Assembly: GCA_026388345.1 (NCBI GenBank)
Contig: JAPLJY010000090.1
Coordinates: 1 to 26,748, forward strand
Origin: Deltaproteobacteria bacterium
GTDB lineage: Bacteria; Desulfobacterota; Syntrophia; Syntrophales; UBA5619
Reading direction: 5' to 3'
Length of the DNA stretch: 26,748 nucleotides
Shown here piece by piece: positions 1 to 6,256 of the stretch; the stretch's first letter is position 1, and each line of letters begins with the position of its first letter. A program made the translations under genes and the position numbers. Below the pieces are notes generated by a model that was given only the letters and a program-made list of their open reading frames with translations, had not been told where the DNA came from and did not search any database.

Positions 1-370
1 AGAGGCCGCCCATGTCGGAGGCCACGCCCATGTCCACAACGGTGACCGTGGCGCCCACCTGGCGGGCCAGCGCGTTGATTCCCGCCCCGCCGGCGACGAA
101 ATTGGCGACCATCTGCGGCGTTACCTCCTGGGGGTACTTGCTCACCCCCTCGGCGACGACGCCGTGATCCCCGGCCATGACGAAGATCGCCTTCCGGGCG
201 ACGGGCGGCCGCATGGAGCGGGTGATGCCCGCCAGATCCTCGGCAAGATCGAGGAGGCGGCCGAGCGCCCAGTAGGGCATGGTCAGGGCCTCCAGACGAC
301 GATGCGCCTGCGCCCGGACAGCGGCGTCCTGGGGAACGATGGCGGAAATGGTATCCCCTAACAGACTCAT
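1..370 (-). CDS. cobT: Nicotinate-nucleotide--dimethylbenzimidazole phosphoribosyltransferase CobT (N-terminal part)
   Basis: This is the first 123 codons of a gene that runs off the left edge. The family transfers ribose phosphate from nicotinate mononucleotide to the lower-ligand base, giving alpha-ribazole phosphate for the cobalamin nucleotide loop. The visible protein begins MSLLGDTISAIVPQD and contains the family hallmarks MAGDHGVVAEGVSKYP (about residues 66-81) and GGAGINALAR (about 92-101). The ATG at 370 is preceded by a GGAAAGGAAATTAC ribosome binding site, which supports this start. It lies downstream of cobC and cobU on the same strand, so it belongs to the same lower-ligand pathway, though a 168-bp repeat-bearing gap separates it from cobU. 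The active-site region and C terminus lie outside the window. Confidence 0.93.
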   Translation of the reverse strand, partial: MSLLGDTISAIVPQDAAVRAQAHRRLEALTMPYWALGRLLDLAEDLAGITRSMRPPVARKAIFVMAGDHGVVAEGVSKYPQEVTPQMVANFVAGGAGINALARQVGATVTVVDMGVASDMGGL

Positions 371-397
371 GTAATTTCCTTTCCTTGTATATTTATG

Positions 398-515
398 ATG
401 ACTTCGTAACACGTCGTAAATCTGTCACTCCTGCCCCCGCTTTCGCGAGGGTAAACTCCAGCAGGAGTCCAGAACATCCTGATATCAGTGGATTCCCACT
501 TTCGCGGGAATGACA
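398..515. repeat. Intergenic palindromic repeat (REP-like) between cobU and cobT
   Basis: The stretch holds nested inverted sequences. It starts with a TCGTAACACGTCGTAAATC-like motif. An outer stem CTCCTGC/GCAGGAG encloses a small CCCC-GCTTTCGC-GAGGG hairpin, and a second hairpin follows around GATTCCCACTTTCGCGGGAATG. Elements with 'GGATTCCC...CGCGGGAATGAC' are widespread between genes in deltaproteobacteria as I know them. No coding frame fits. It may act as an attenuator between cobU and cobT, but that is inference. Confidence 0.6.
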
Positions 516-538
516 ATAAAGGGCCAATTTCTATCTTT

Positions 539-1087
539 TCACGAAGCCGTCATTTTCAAGTGAAGCGGGATTCCGCTGACGACGAGTGTGACCGTTTCGG
601 CCGCCGCCGCGATCTCCTGGTTGCAGCGTCCGGCGATGTCCCGGAAACGCCGCGCTGTTTCGTTTTCGGGGATGATCCCCATCCCCAGTTCGTTCGTGAC
701 GAAGATCACCGTGCCGGGGAACGCTCTGCCGGCATCGATCAGCTCCCGGCAGCAGTCCGCCGCCGCCTCTTCCGTGAAGCGCTCCCCCCGCCGCTCCGCC
801 TCGTAGAGCAGGTTGTTGATCCAGAGGGTGAGGCAGTCGACGAGGAGGACCCGGTACGCCCCCGCCCGGCGGATGGCGCCCGCCAAATCGACGGTCTCTT
901 CGATCGTCTCCCAGCCTTTCCCGCGCCGCGCCTCCCGGTGCTTCCGGATGCGCTCCTCCGTCTCCGGGTCGATCACGGGGCAGGTCGCGACGTAGGCGCG
1001 CGGGCCGGGAAGGGCCTCCGCCGTCTTCTGCGCGAAGGCGCTCTTGCCGCTCCGGGTCCCGCCGGTGATGAGGATAATATTTGCCAT
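539..1087 (-). CDS. cobU: Bifunctional adenosylcobinamide kinase / adenosylcobinamide-phosphate guanylyltransferase CobU
   Basis: The 182-residue protein has the usual CobU length. The family phosphorylates adenosylcobinamide and then transfers GMP to it, giving AdoCbi-GDP for nucleotide-loop assembly. The P-loop GGTRSGKS is at residues 9-16. H50 in RIRKHREARRGKGW matches the histidine that carries GMP in the Salmonella enzyme. DCLTLWINNLL (84-94) and TNELGMGIIPEN (131-142) are further signatures. The ATG directly follows the cobC stop codon (TGAATG), so the two genes are probably translationally coupled, with the ribosome binding site GGAGGG inside the end of cobC. All motifs needed for both activities are present and nothing looks broken. 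Confidence 0.96.
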   Translation of the reverse strand: MANIILITGGTRSGKSAFAQKTAEALPGPRAYVATCPVIDPETEERIRKHREARRGKGWETIEETVDLAGAIRRAGAYRVLLVDCLTLWINNLLYEAERRGERFTEEAAADCCRELIDAGRAFPGTVIFVTNELGMGIIPENETARRFRDIAGRCNQEIAAAAETVTLVVSGIPLHLKMTAS

Positions 1088-1696
1088 TCAACAGCCCTCC
1101 AGATGATGCCGGTCGTTGAGGCGGGTCAGTACCCCGCCGCCGCCGTCGATCCGGATCTCCGAAATGGACGCCGGACGGATGTCGAAGAGCAGATGATGCC
1201 GGTCCGGGAGCCCCAGAAAATGGCAGATGAGAAACCGGATGACGCCTCCGTGCGCGAAGAGGACAACCGTTCCGGCGGGAATGGTTGCGATCCGTTCCGC
1301 CGCCGCCCCGATCCTTTCCCGAAAGGCCCGGATCCCCTCACCGTCCGGAAAGGTAAAATCCCTATCTAGCGCGGCCCAGCGGTCCACGGCGGCAGGATCG
1401 GCGGCCGCGATCTCCGCGAAGCTCATCCCCTCCCAGCGCCCGAAGTCGATCTCCCGGAGGTTCTCGTCGATCTCGAACGCCCTGTCCGCACCGAGGGTGA
1501 TTTCGGCCGTTTCCCGGGTCCGGCGAAGCGGGCTCGCCAGAAAATGCGACCCGTTCAGCCGGGCGAGCGACCCGGCAAGGTCGGACGCCTGGCGCCTCCC
1601 CTCCGCGGAGAGCGGCGCATCCGTCCGGCCGATGTACCGGCCGCGGTAGCGATCCCCGAGATCGCCATGGCGGATGAGGATCAGGCGCTGAACCAT
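1088..1696 (-). CDS. cobC: Histidine phosphatase family protein, probable alpha-ribazole phosphatase CobC
   Basis: The 202-residue protein belongs to the phosphoglycerate-mutase-like histidine phosphatases. The catalytic LIRHG motif carries H10, the second histidine is H149 in FAHGGV, and REIDFGRWEG (81-90) is typical of the CobC branch. In the pathway this enzyme removes the phosphate from alpha-ribazole phosphate or cobalamin phosphate. Its place as first gene before cobU and cobT, behind a cobalamin riboswitch, supports CobC over a generic phosphatase. The reading frame is open 28 codons further upstream, but that extension overlaps the riboswitch terminator. The ATG at 1696 has a GAGGGAACAGAG binding site and starts MVQRLILIRHG, as family members do. 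Confidence 0.88.
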   Translation of the reverse strand: MVQRLILIRHGDLGDRYRGRYIGRTDAPLSAEGRRQASDLAGSLARLNGSHFLASPLRRTRETAEITLGADRAFEIDENLREIDFGRWEGMSFAEIAAADPAAVDRWAALDRDFTFPDGEGIRAFRERIGAAAERIATIPAGTVVLFAHGGVIRFLICHFLGLPDRHHLLFDIRPASISEIRIDGGGGVLTRLNDRHHLEGC

Positions 1697-1730
1697 CTCT
1701 GTTCCCTCTCGATGCCTTCTTCGACTGAAA

Positions 1731-1762
1731 ATAAAAAACCCCCGCGCCTTTCGACGTGGGGA
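1731..1762 (-). terminator. Intrinsic terminator in the cob leader (riboswitch expression platform)
   Basis: Read on the minus strand, CCCCACG and CGCGGGG form a short GC stem (one A/C mismatch) around an eight-base loop. A GTTTTTTATTTT tract follows, and the cobC start lies about 35 bases later. Placed between aptamer and first gene, it fits premature termination when cobalamin is bound. An alternative GGATG...CATCC stem just upstream overlaps it and could be part of the switch. Confidence 0.65.
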
Positions 1763-1876
1763 TGCCGTTTTCATCCTCAACCGTTTCCTTGAACCGTCCC
1801 CGGTTACAGCGGCGGGACCGCGACGGAATCACACCGTCTTCCCTCATCGCCCGTCCGGGCGACCCGCAGGGATCCG
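1763..1876 (-). promoter_or_regulatory. Cobalamin riboswitch aptamer
   Basis: On the minus strand the leader carries the cobalamin-aptamer core in order. A GGGTC-GCCC...GGGC-GATGAGGGAA element is followed by ACGGTGTGATTCCGTC, then GCGGTCCCGCCGCTGTAACC, which closely matches the conserved 'GCGGTCCCGCCACTGTAA' block. The canonical 3' B12-box half is not clean here; GTTGAGGATG...ACGGC is the nearest match. It lies just after a promoter and before a terminator and cobC, so it likely represses cobC-cobU-cobT when cobalamin is plentiful. Confidence 0.85.
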
Positions 1877-1881
1877 GGTCT

Positions 1882-1910
1882 TATCTATCGCAGCCCGCGA
1901 TGGGTGTCAA
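1882..1910 (-). promoter_or_regulatory. Sigma-70-type promoter of the cobC-cobU-cobT leader
   Basis: A perfect TTGACA (1905-1910) is followed after 17 bases by TAGATA (1882-1887), reading on the minus strand. Transcription would begin near 1875, at the 5' edge of the riboswitch aptamer. The -10 box is weak, but the position fits well. Confidence 0.6.
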
Positions 1911-1914
1911 GGGG

Positions 1915-2029
1915 AATGTGAAGCTTCCCGCCCACGGGGCGGGGCTTCCCGGCAAGGAAGGTATCTGCTTTTGATTGCGCCCCTTATCCCCGCCTGCAAA
2001 GCGGGGCTTGCAGGTTCAAGCTCCCGGTC
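1915..2029. repeat. Dispersed ~115-nt repeat, copy 1
   Basis: This stretch matches 22195-22305 in the same orientation with scattered substitutions and small indels. The shared blocks are GAAGC, then GCTTCCCGGCAAGGA, TTGCGCCCCTTATCCCC, CGCCTGCAA, GCGGGGCT and GCTCCCGGTC. It contains two GC-rich hairpins (CCCGCC...GGCGGG-like and CCCCGC...GCGGGG). Here it overlaps the last codons and the stop of the phosphopantetheinyl transferase gene and ends just before the cob promoter. I see no coding potential of its own. Confidence 0.75.
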
Positions 2030-2835
2030 ATACGCTGTTTCGATGGATCTTCATTCATTTCCACGCCCGGCGACAGCCCCACCGTCTCAAAACTCAGGGG
2101 CGAAATTTCTCCCGACGGCCGGGTGTGAAAACACCGGATCCGAACGGGGCCCGGACGGGCGAGGCCGACCCCGACGGCCGCCACGTATTGCGGCAGGGGC
2201 CTGAGCACCGCGAACCGCCAATCCCCGGGGTCGCGATCATCGCCGGAAAAGTCGATCCGGAAGGGGTGTTCCCCCGCGAGACGGAAGGAAAAGGACGCGA
2301 GGGGCAGGGAAAGGCCGAGCCCCCGCGCCTTGATATAGGATTCCTTCAGGGTCCAATAGAGGAAAAAACGTCCCCGCAACCGGTCCGGCGGCATCTCTTG
2401 CAGCGCTGCGGCCTCTTCCGGCGAGAAGAAGCGGCTGCTCAATCTTGCCGCGTCCACGATACGGTCCGCCCTTTCCACATCCACCCCGACGTCAGCCCCC
2501 TCCGTCACCGCGACGACCGCCAGCCCTCTCGTATGGGCAAGGCTGAATCGGAGCGGAGAGGAATCGAGGTCCGGATCGATCGAGGGTTTTCCATGGGCGT
2601 TTTTCACGAATCGCCATTCCCGCGGGGGGATTTCCGAATACCGCGAGAGCGCCGTCCGGACCAGGGTGTGGCTCACCCCGAAGAGGCGACGGCCCTCCGG
2701 AAAATGAAGCCGCGCCATCCGGGCCTGCTCCCCGTCATCGAGGACAGGACGCGCAGAAGCGGGTGTTTGCGGATCTCCCGTTTCGCCGGGAAACGCGAAC
2801 CAGAGATGAATTTCACCATCAGACAGGCGCAGCAA
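1984..2835 (-). CDS. 4'-phosphopantetheinyl transferase, Sfp/HetI type
   Basis: The enzyme moves the phosphopantetheine arm from CoA to a serine of acyl or peptidyl carrier proteins. In the 283-residue product, SLAH (98-101), the Mg-binding GVDVE (117-121) and WTLKESYIKARGLGL (161-175) are the three Sfp-family motifs. I chose the TTG at 2835 because AAGAGG lies seven bases upstream. A GTG at 2955 in the same frame lies upstream of the promoter's -35 box and cannot be used from that transcript. From about residue 240 the protein runs past the usual family end, and the last ~15 codons and the stop come from a dispersed repeat. No carrier-protein or synthase gene is nearby, so its partner is unknown. 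Confidence 0.88.
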   Translation of the reverse strand: MLRLSDGEIHLWFAFPGETGDPQTPASARPVLDDGEQARMARLHFPEGRRLFGVSHTLVRTALSRYSEIPPREWRFVKNAHGKPSIDPDLDSSPLRFSLAHTRGLAVVAVTEGADVGVDVERADRIVDAARLSSRFFSPEEAAALQEMPPDRLRGRFFLYWTLKESYIKARGLGLSLPLASFSFRLAGEHPFRIDFSGDDRDPGDWRFAVLRPLPQYVAAVGVGLARPGPVRIRCFHTRPSGEISPLSFETVGLSPGVEMNEDPSKQRMTGSLNLQAPLCRRG

Positions 2836-2916
2836 TCCGTTCCTCTTAAGACATCGGGATTTCTTCCGGCCGCCGCCGACCGCAAATCCGAGCAGCACTT
2901 TTTTTTCGTTTCGTGA

Positions 2917-2945
2917 AATATAGGGAATCCGGTCCCGGGTGTCAA
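2917..2945 (-). promoter_or_regulatory. Strong sigma-70-type promoter of the phosphopantetheinyl transferase gene
   Basis: On the minus strand a perfect TTGACA (2940-2945) is followed by a 17-base spacer and TATATT (2917-2922), which matches five of six consensus bases. A start site near 2910 gives a leader of about 75 bases before the TTG start at 2835. Confidence 0.75.
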
Positions 2946-3209
2946 TGTGAATCACCGTGTGTGATTTTTTCTATATGAATACATTGATAATTATGTTAGA
3001 CTCCAATCCAGTGAGTGATCATGATTGGATGAATTTGTAAACGCTTTGCATCCGGCTTTTTCTGATATTGGAGCGGAAACAGGTTGCAAATCAATGATGT
3101 TTTCTGAAAGCATACCGATTGTTCTTATGCATAGCGGTTGCGTTTTTCGTACCCTTTTCATGATCCATCCCTGTCTGCAACCGATCGGGAAGAAGAAGGA
3201 TCCGATGCC
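2946..3209. other. AT-rich intergenic region upstream of the diguanylate cyclase gene
   Basis: This is the divergent region between the phosphopantetheinyl transferase promoter and the GGDEF gene. It is clearly richer in A and T than its surroundings. Short open frames exist on both strands, but none has a convincing ribosome binding site or recognisable product. It should hold the promoter of the GGDEF gene, but I could not settle on one. A seven-base dyad at 3002-3029 is its only clear structure. Confidence 0.5.
3002..3029. promoter_or_regulatory. Dyad symmetry, possible operator
   Basis: TCCAATC (3002-3008) and GATTGGA (3023-3029) form a perfect seven-base inverted repeat with a 14-base spacer that includes TGATCA. 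It lies about 180 bases before the start of the GGDEF gene, in AT-rich DNA. Binding by a regulator is a guess from symmetry alone. Confidence 0.25.
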
Positions 3210-5336
3210 ATGAAGAAGCATCCCCCGGGCCGCATCCTGGTTGTTGATGATGAAAACGGGCTCGTCAATCTGCTTTGTGAATACCTTTCCTTCGAGGGTT
3301 ATGAACCCGTCGGCTTTTCATCCCCCGCCAAATCACTGGAAGCCCTGAAAGAACAGGAATTCGATATTCTCCTCACCGATCTCATGATGCCGGAGATGAA
3401 CGGCATCGAACTTCTGGGCGCAAGCAGAGAAATCGACCCTGATCTGGTGGGAATCATCATGACGGGACAGGGAACGATCCAGACGTCCGTGGAAGCCATG
3501 AAGGTCGGCGCCTTCGATTATCTCCTCAAGCCGTTCAAGATGGATTCTCTGCTGCCGGTGATCAGCCGGGCGATGCATGTGCGGCGACTGCGGAAAGAGA
3601 ACATCGAACTCCGCGGCACCATGGCGGTCTACGAACTGGCGAAGGTGATCAATGTCACCATGGATGCCGATATCGTCGCGAACAAGGTTGCCGATGCGGC
3701 CATGGAGCTGTGCAGGGCGGATGAAGTCTCCGTCATGCTTCCCACCGTTGAGGGCGACAAATTGTACGTGGCAGCCATCCGCGGTGAAGGGCGGGAGAAG
3801 TTCCTTGGAAAACGGGTGAGTATGGGTGAGGGAATTGCCGGATGGGTGGCGTGTCATCGCGAAACCCTGATATTGGATGGAGAGATCGAAGATCCCCGTT
3901 TCAAACCCATTGCGCCCAGGCCGGAGATCAAAACCGCCGTTTCACTCCCCATGGAGGCGGGAGGCAATTTTGTCGGCGTCGTCAACGTCAGTGAGATCCG
4001 GCGACGTTCCTTCACTGCGGGGCAGATCAAGGCGCTGGACATCATGGTAGGCATTGCCGCTCCTTCTATTGAAAATTCCTCGCTTTTTAAGCGCATGCAG
4101 GCGATTGAGGAAAAATACCGGGGCATCGTTGAAAATGCCATTGAAGGCATTTTCCAGATCACCCCGAACGGCAGGATTCTGATGGCCAACCCATCGCTGG
4201 TCCGTATCCTCGGTTATCAATCGTCGCAGGAGCTGCTCGCATCCGAAGGGGATATCGCCAGGCAGGTCTTTGCCGATGAAAAACAGTACCGGACATGGAT
4301 CGGGGAGATCGAGAAGCTTGGGGAAGTCAGGAATTTTGAGGCGCGGATTTTGCGGCGGGATCAAAGGGAGGTATGGGCTCTGATCAATGCCCGCGCTGTC
4401 CGCGATCGTGACGGAAATGCTGTCTATTACGAAGGCACGCTCGTCGATGTGAGCCGGCAGAAGGAGATGGAAAACGTTTTGATCAACGCAGCCAGGCAGT
4501 GGAGAGCCACCTTTGATTCCTTCCACGACATGGTATGGCTGTCCGATCCGGACGGGACAATCCTGAGATGTAACAAGGCGACCCAGGAATATTTGAATAA
4601 ACCCTTTGCGGAAATTATTAACCAGCCCTGTTTTCGGGTGATGCATGGCGCCGCGGCGCCTATAGAGGATTGTCCCCTCGCCAGAACAAAAGTGACGAAG
4701 ACAAGGGAAGCGAAAATCCTTCAGATCGGCGGGCGTTGGTATAACATCACAGTGGATCCGATCCTGGATGAAAGCGGCAACCTGACGGGCGCCGTTCACG
4801 TGATCAGCGATATCACGCAGAACAAATGTGCGGAAGAGGAATTGCGCGCCATGTCTCTCCGGGATGAACTCACCGGCCTGCTCAACCGTCGTGGATTTCT
4901 GACCCTGGCCAAACAGCAACTGCGGCTGGTGCAGCGGATGAAAAAGAGGCTCATCCTGCTTTTCATCGATCTTGACCGCATGAAGTGGATCAATGACACC
5001 CTGGGACATCCGGAAGGCGATCTGGCATTGAAAAATACCGGCATCATCCTGAAAAAGACCTTTCGGGAATCCGATCTCATCGCGAGGGTCGGAGGGGACG
5101 AGTTTGTCGTGGTGACGTTAAACTCCTTCGATGAAAGTGTGGAGACCGTTCTCGCGCGGTTGGAAAGAAATCTGTCCGCCTTCAATGCATCAAATCAATC
5201 CCCATATCCTCTCTCTCTCAGCATCGGTGCGGTTTCCTCCGAGGAAGAAGAGCCCTGTACCATCGAAGCGCTTCTGACAAAGGCGGATCAACGGATGTAC
5301 GAGAACAAAAAAGCGAAAATCCTGAATACGTTATAA
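3210..5336 (+). CDS. REC-GAF-PAS-PAS-GGDEF response regulator, predicted diguanylate cyclase
   Basis: The 708-residue cytoplasmic protein should make cyclic di-GMP from GTP. The receiver domain (about 8-122) has DD13-14, phospho-acceptor D57 in LLTDLMMP, T85 and K107. A GAF domain (about 140-295), two PAS domains (about 300-422 and 428-545) and a C-terminal GGDEF domain (about 548-700) follow. The active-site GGDEF motif is intact (628-632). RESD at 619-622 lies exactly five residues upstream, the geometry of the RxxD inhibitory site for product feedback. I chose the ATG at 3210 because AAGGA lies nine bases upstream and MKKHPPGRILVVDD is a normal receiver start; the longer frame adds 24 unlikely residues. 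It is transcribed toward the HD-GYP genes, convergent with them. The kinase that phosphorylates it is not evident. Confidence 0.93.
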   Translation: MKKHPPGRILVVDDENGLVNLLCEYLSFEGYEPVGFSSPAKSLEALKEQEFDILLTDLMMPEMNGIELLGASREIDPDLVGIIMTGQGTIQTSVEAMKVGAFDYLLKPFKMDSLLPVISRAMHVRRLRKENIELRGTMAVYELAKVINVTMDADIVANKVADAAMELCRADEVSVMLPTVEGDKLYVAAIRGEGREKFLGKRVSMGEGIAGWVACHRETLILDGEIEDPRFKPIAPRPEIKTAVSLPMEAGGNFVGVVNVSEIRRRSFTAGQIKALDIMVGIAAPSIENSSLFKRMQAIEEKYRGIVENAIEGIFQITPNGRILMANPSLVRILGYQSSQELLASEGDIARQVFADEKQYRTWIGEIEKLGEVRNFEARILRRDQREVWALINARAVRDRDGNAVYYEGTLVDVSRQKEMENVLINAARQWRATFDSFHDMVWLSDPDGTILRCNKATQEYLNKPFAEIINQPCFRVMHGAAAPIEDCPLARTKVTKTREAKILQIGGRWYNITVDPILDESGNLTGAVHVISDITQNKCAEEELRAMSLRDELTGLLNRRGFLTLAKQQLRLVQRMKKRLILLFIDLDRMKWINDTLGHPEGDLALKNTGIILKKTFRESDLIARVGGDEFVVVTLNSFDESVETVLARLERNLSAFNASNQSPYPLSLSIGAVSSEEEEPCTIEALLTKADQRMYENKKAKILNTL

Positions 5337-5462
5337 CATGCAAGGGGTGCGGCTCCCGGGTAAAAGGGGGACGGCTCCCGATTATTTTTGCCATTCCACT
5401 CATACCGTGGAAACAATAAACCCATTGTGATTTTCCCCATAAACCCGGGAAGAGGGGCGGGC

Positions 5463-5502
5463 ACAAAAAAAGGCGTTCCGCCGGTGACGGCGGAACGCCT
5501 TT
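5463..5502 (-). terminator. Intrinsic terminator after the small lipoprotein gene
   Basis: AAAGGCGTTCCGCC (5469-5482) pairs perfectly with GGCGGAACGCCTTT (5489-5502) around a six-base loop. On the minus strand the stem is followed by TTTTTTTG, so it ends the 5534-6130 transcript. The symmetric stem may also stop read-through from the plus-strand GGDEF gene. The rest of the 5337-5533 gap shows no other structure. Confidence 0.88.
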
Positions 5503-5533
5503 GTCCACCGTGAAAACAGTGGTGTTGACGGTA

Positions 5534-6130
5534 TTACTTCATGGACTTCTTTTTATCTGCGGGTTTAACAGGGGCGGCGGCCAATTCCTTGAAGGCGGCT
5601 TCCCATTTTTCGATGACGCCCTTCAGCTCGCCCGCTTTTGTCTTTGCGACGGTCGGCTCGGCGGCGATCATCTCCTTGGCGGCCTTCAGGTTTTCCCCGA
5701 ACGCCTTCGCATCCGCGGCCCAGGCGTCCTTCTGGTCCTTCATCTTCTTCTCGACCTTCTTGGCGGCGGCCTCGACACCCTTCCAGGCTTCTTCCATGGC
5801 GGTTACGGCGGCAGTCGCCTCGTCGGTGACGGCCTTCTTGCCCGCGGCCACGGCGCCGGCGGCCTTCTCGAAGGCGGCCTTGGCATCCACATAACCCTGC
5901 TTGGCTTCCTTGTACTTCTTGTCCTTTACCTGGGCCTCAGCCGCATCCCATGCCTTCTTGGCGGCATCCAGATCGGCGGCGGCGTACTTGTCGGCGCCCG
6001 CGGTGACGGCGGCGTCCATGGCCGCCTTGGCGGCCTTCTGTTCTGCCTCGGGGGGTTTTGCACAGCCGATAAAAACCAGGACCAGCGCAAGAACCATCAT
6101 CAATGATACTGAATACTTGAAATGCTTCAT
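5534..6130 (-). CDS. Small Ala/Lys-rich lipoprotein, predicted coiled coil (DUF4398-like)
   Basis: The 198-residue protein starts with a lipoprotein signal (MKHFKYSVSLMMVLALVLVF then IGC), so C23 would be lipidated. The mature part is almost all Ala, Lys, Glu and Asp with heptad-like spacing, as expected of a long helical coiled coil. The early section with AADLDAAKKAWDAAEAQ and KYKEAKQGYVDAKAAFEKA resembles DUF4398-type repeats. The tail ends in PVKPADKKKSMK and is highly basic. It has a strong AAGGAGG ribosome binding site, its own promoter and a perfect terminator, so it is a single-gene unit, possibly well expressed. A structural or peptidoglycan-associated envelope role is plausible, but I cannot name a function. 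Confidence 0.85.
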   Translation of the reverse strand: MKHFKYSVSLMMVLALVLVFIGCAKPPEAEQKAAKAAMDAAVTAGADKYAAADLDAAKKAWDAAEAQVKDKKYKEAKQGYVDAKAAFEKAAGAVAAGKKAVTDEATAAVTAMEEAWKGVEAAAKKVEKKMKDQKDAWAADAKAFGENLKAAKEMIAAEPTVAKTKAGELKGVIEKWEAAFKELAAAPVKPADKKKSMK

Positions 6131-6182
6131 ACTTGCCTCCTTGTTGAATGATTATAATGGCTTCCGGTGCGAAACTGCCGCT

Positions 6183-6210
6183 TCTATATACCTTTTTCCG
6201 GCGTTGTCAA
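6183..6210 (-). promoter_or_regulatory. Sigma-70-type promoter of the small lipoprotein gene
   Basis: On the minus strand a perfect TTGACA (6205-6210) is followed after 16 bases by TATAGA (6183-6188). The predicted start is about 50 bases before the lipoprotein ATG at 6130. An AT-rich stretch (TTTAAAATAAAAATA) just upstream could act as an UP-like element. Confidence 0.7.
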
Positions 6211-6256
6211 GACGGATATTTTTATTTTAAACGGCGGAGGGCAGAAATGCTTTCGA

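Noticed and set aside
488..1369. Long plus-strand open frames across the cobU/cobC region
   Set aside because: They are antisense to cobU and cobC, which have full family motifs and good starts. The antisense products are Arg/Pro/Asp-rich with no recognisable domain, a common effect of GC-rich codons.
1975..2916. 313-residue plus-strand frame opposite the PPTase gene
   Set aside because: It is antisense to a protein with clear Sfp-family motifs and has no convincing ribosome binding site or domain.
2955..2957. GTG as start of the phosphopantetheinyl transferase
   Set aside because: It lies upstream of the -35 box of the only good promoter and has no binding site; the TTG at 2835 fits better.
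3060..3095. Possible sigma-54 site (TGGAGC...TTGCA) before the GGDEF gene
   Set aside because: The GG and GC elements are at the wrong distance for a -24/-12 promoter.
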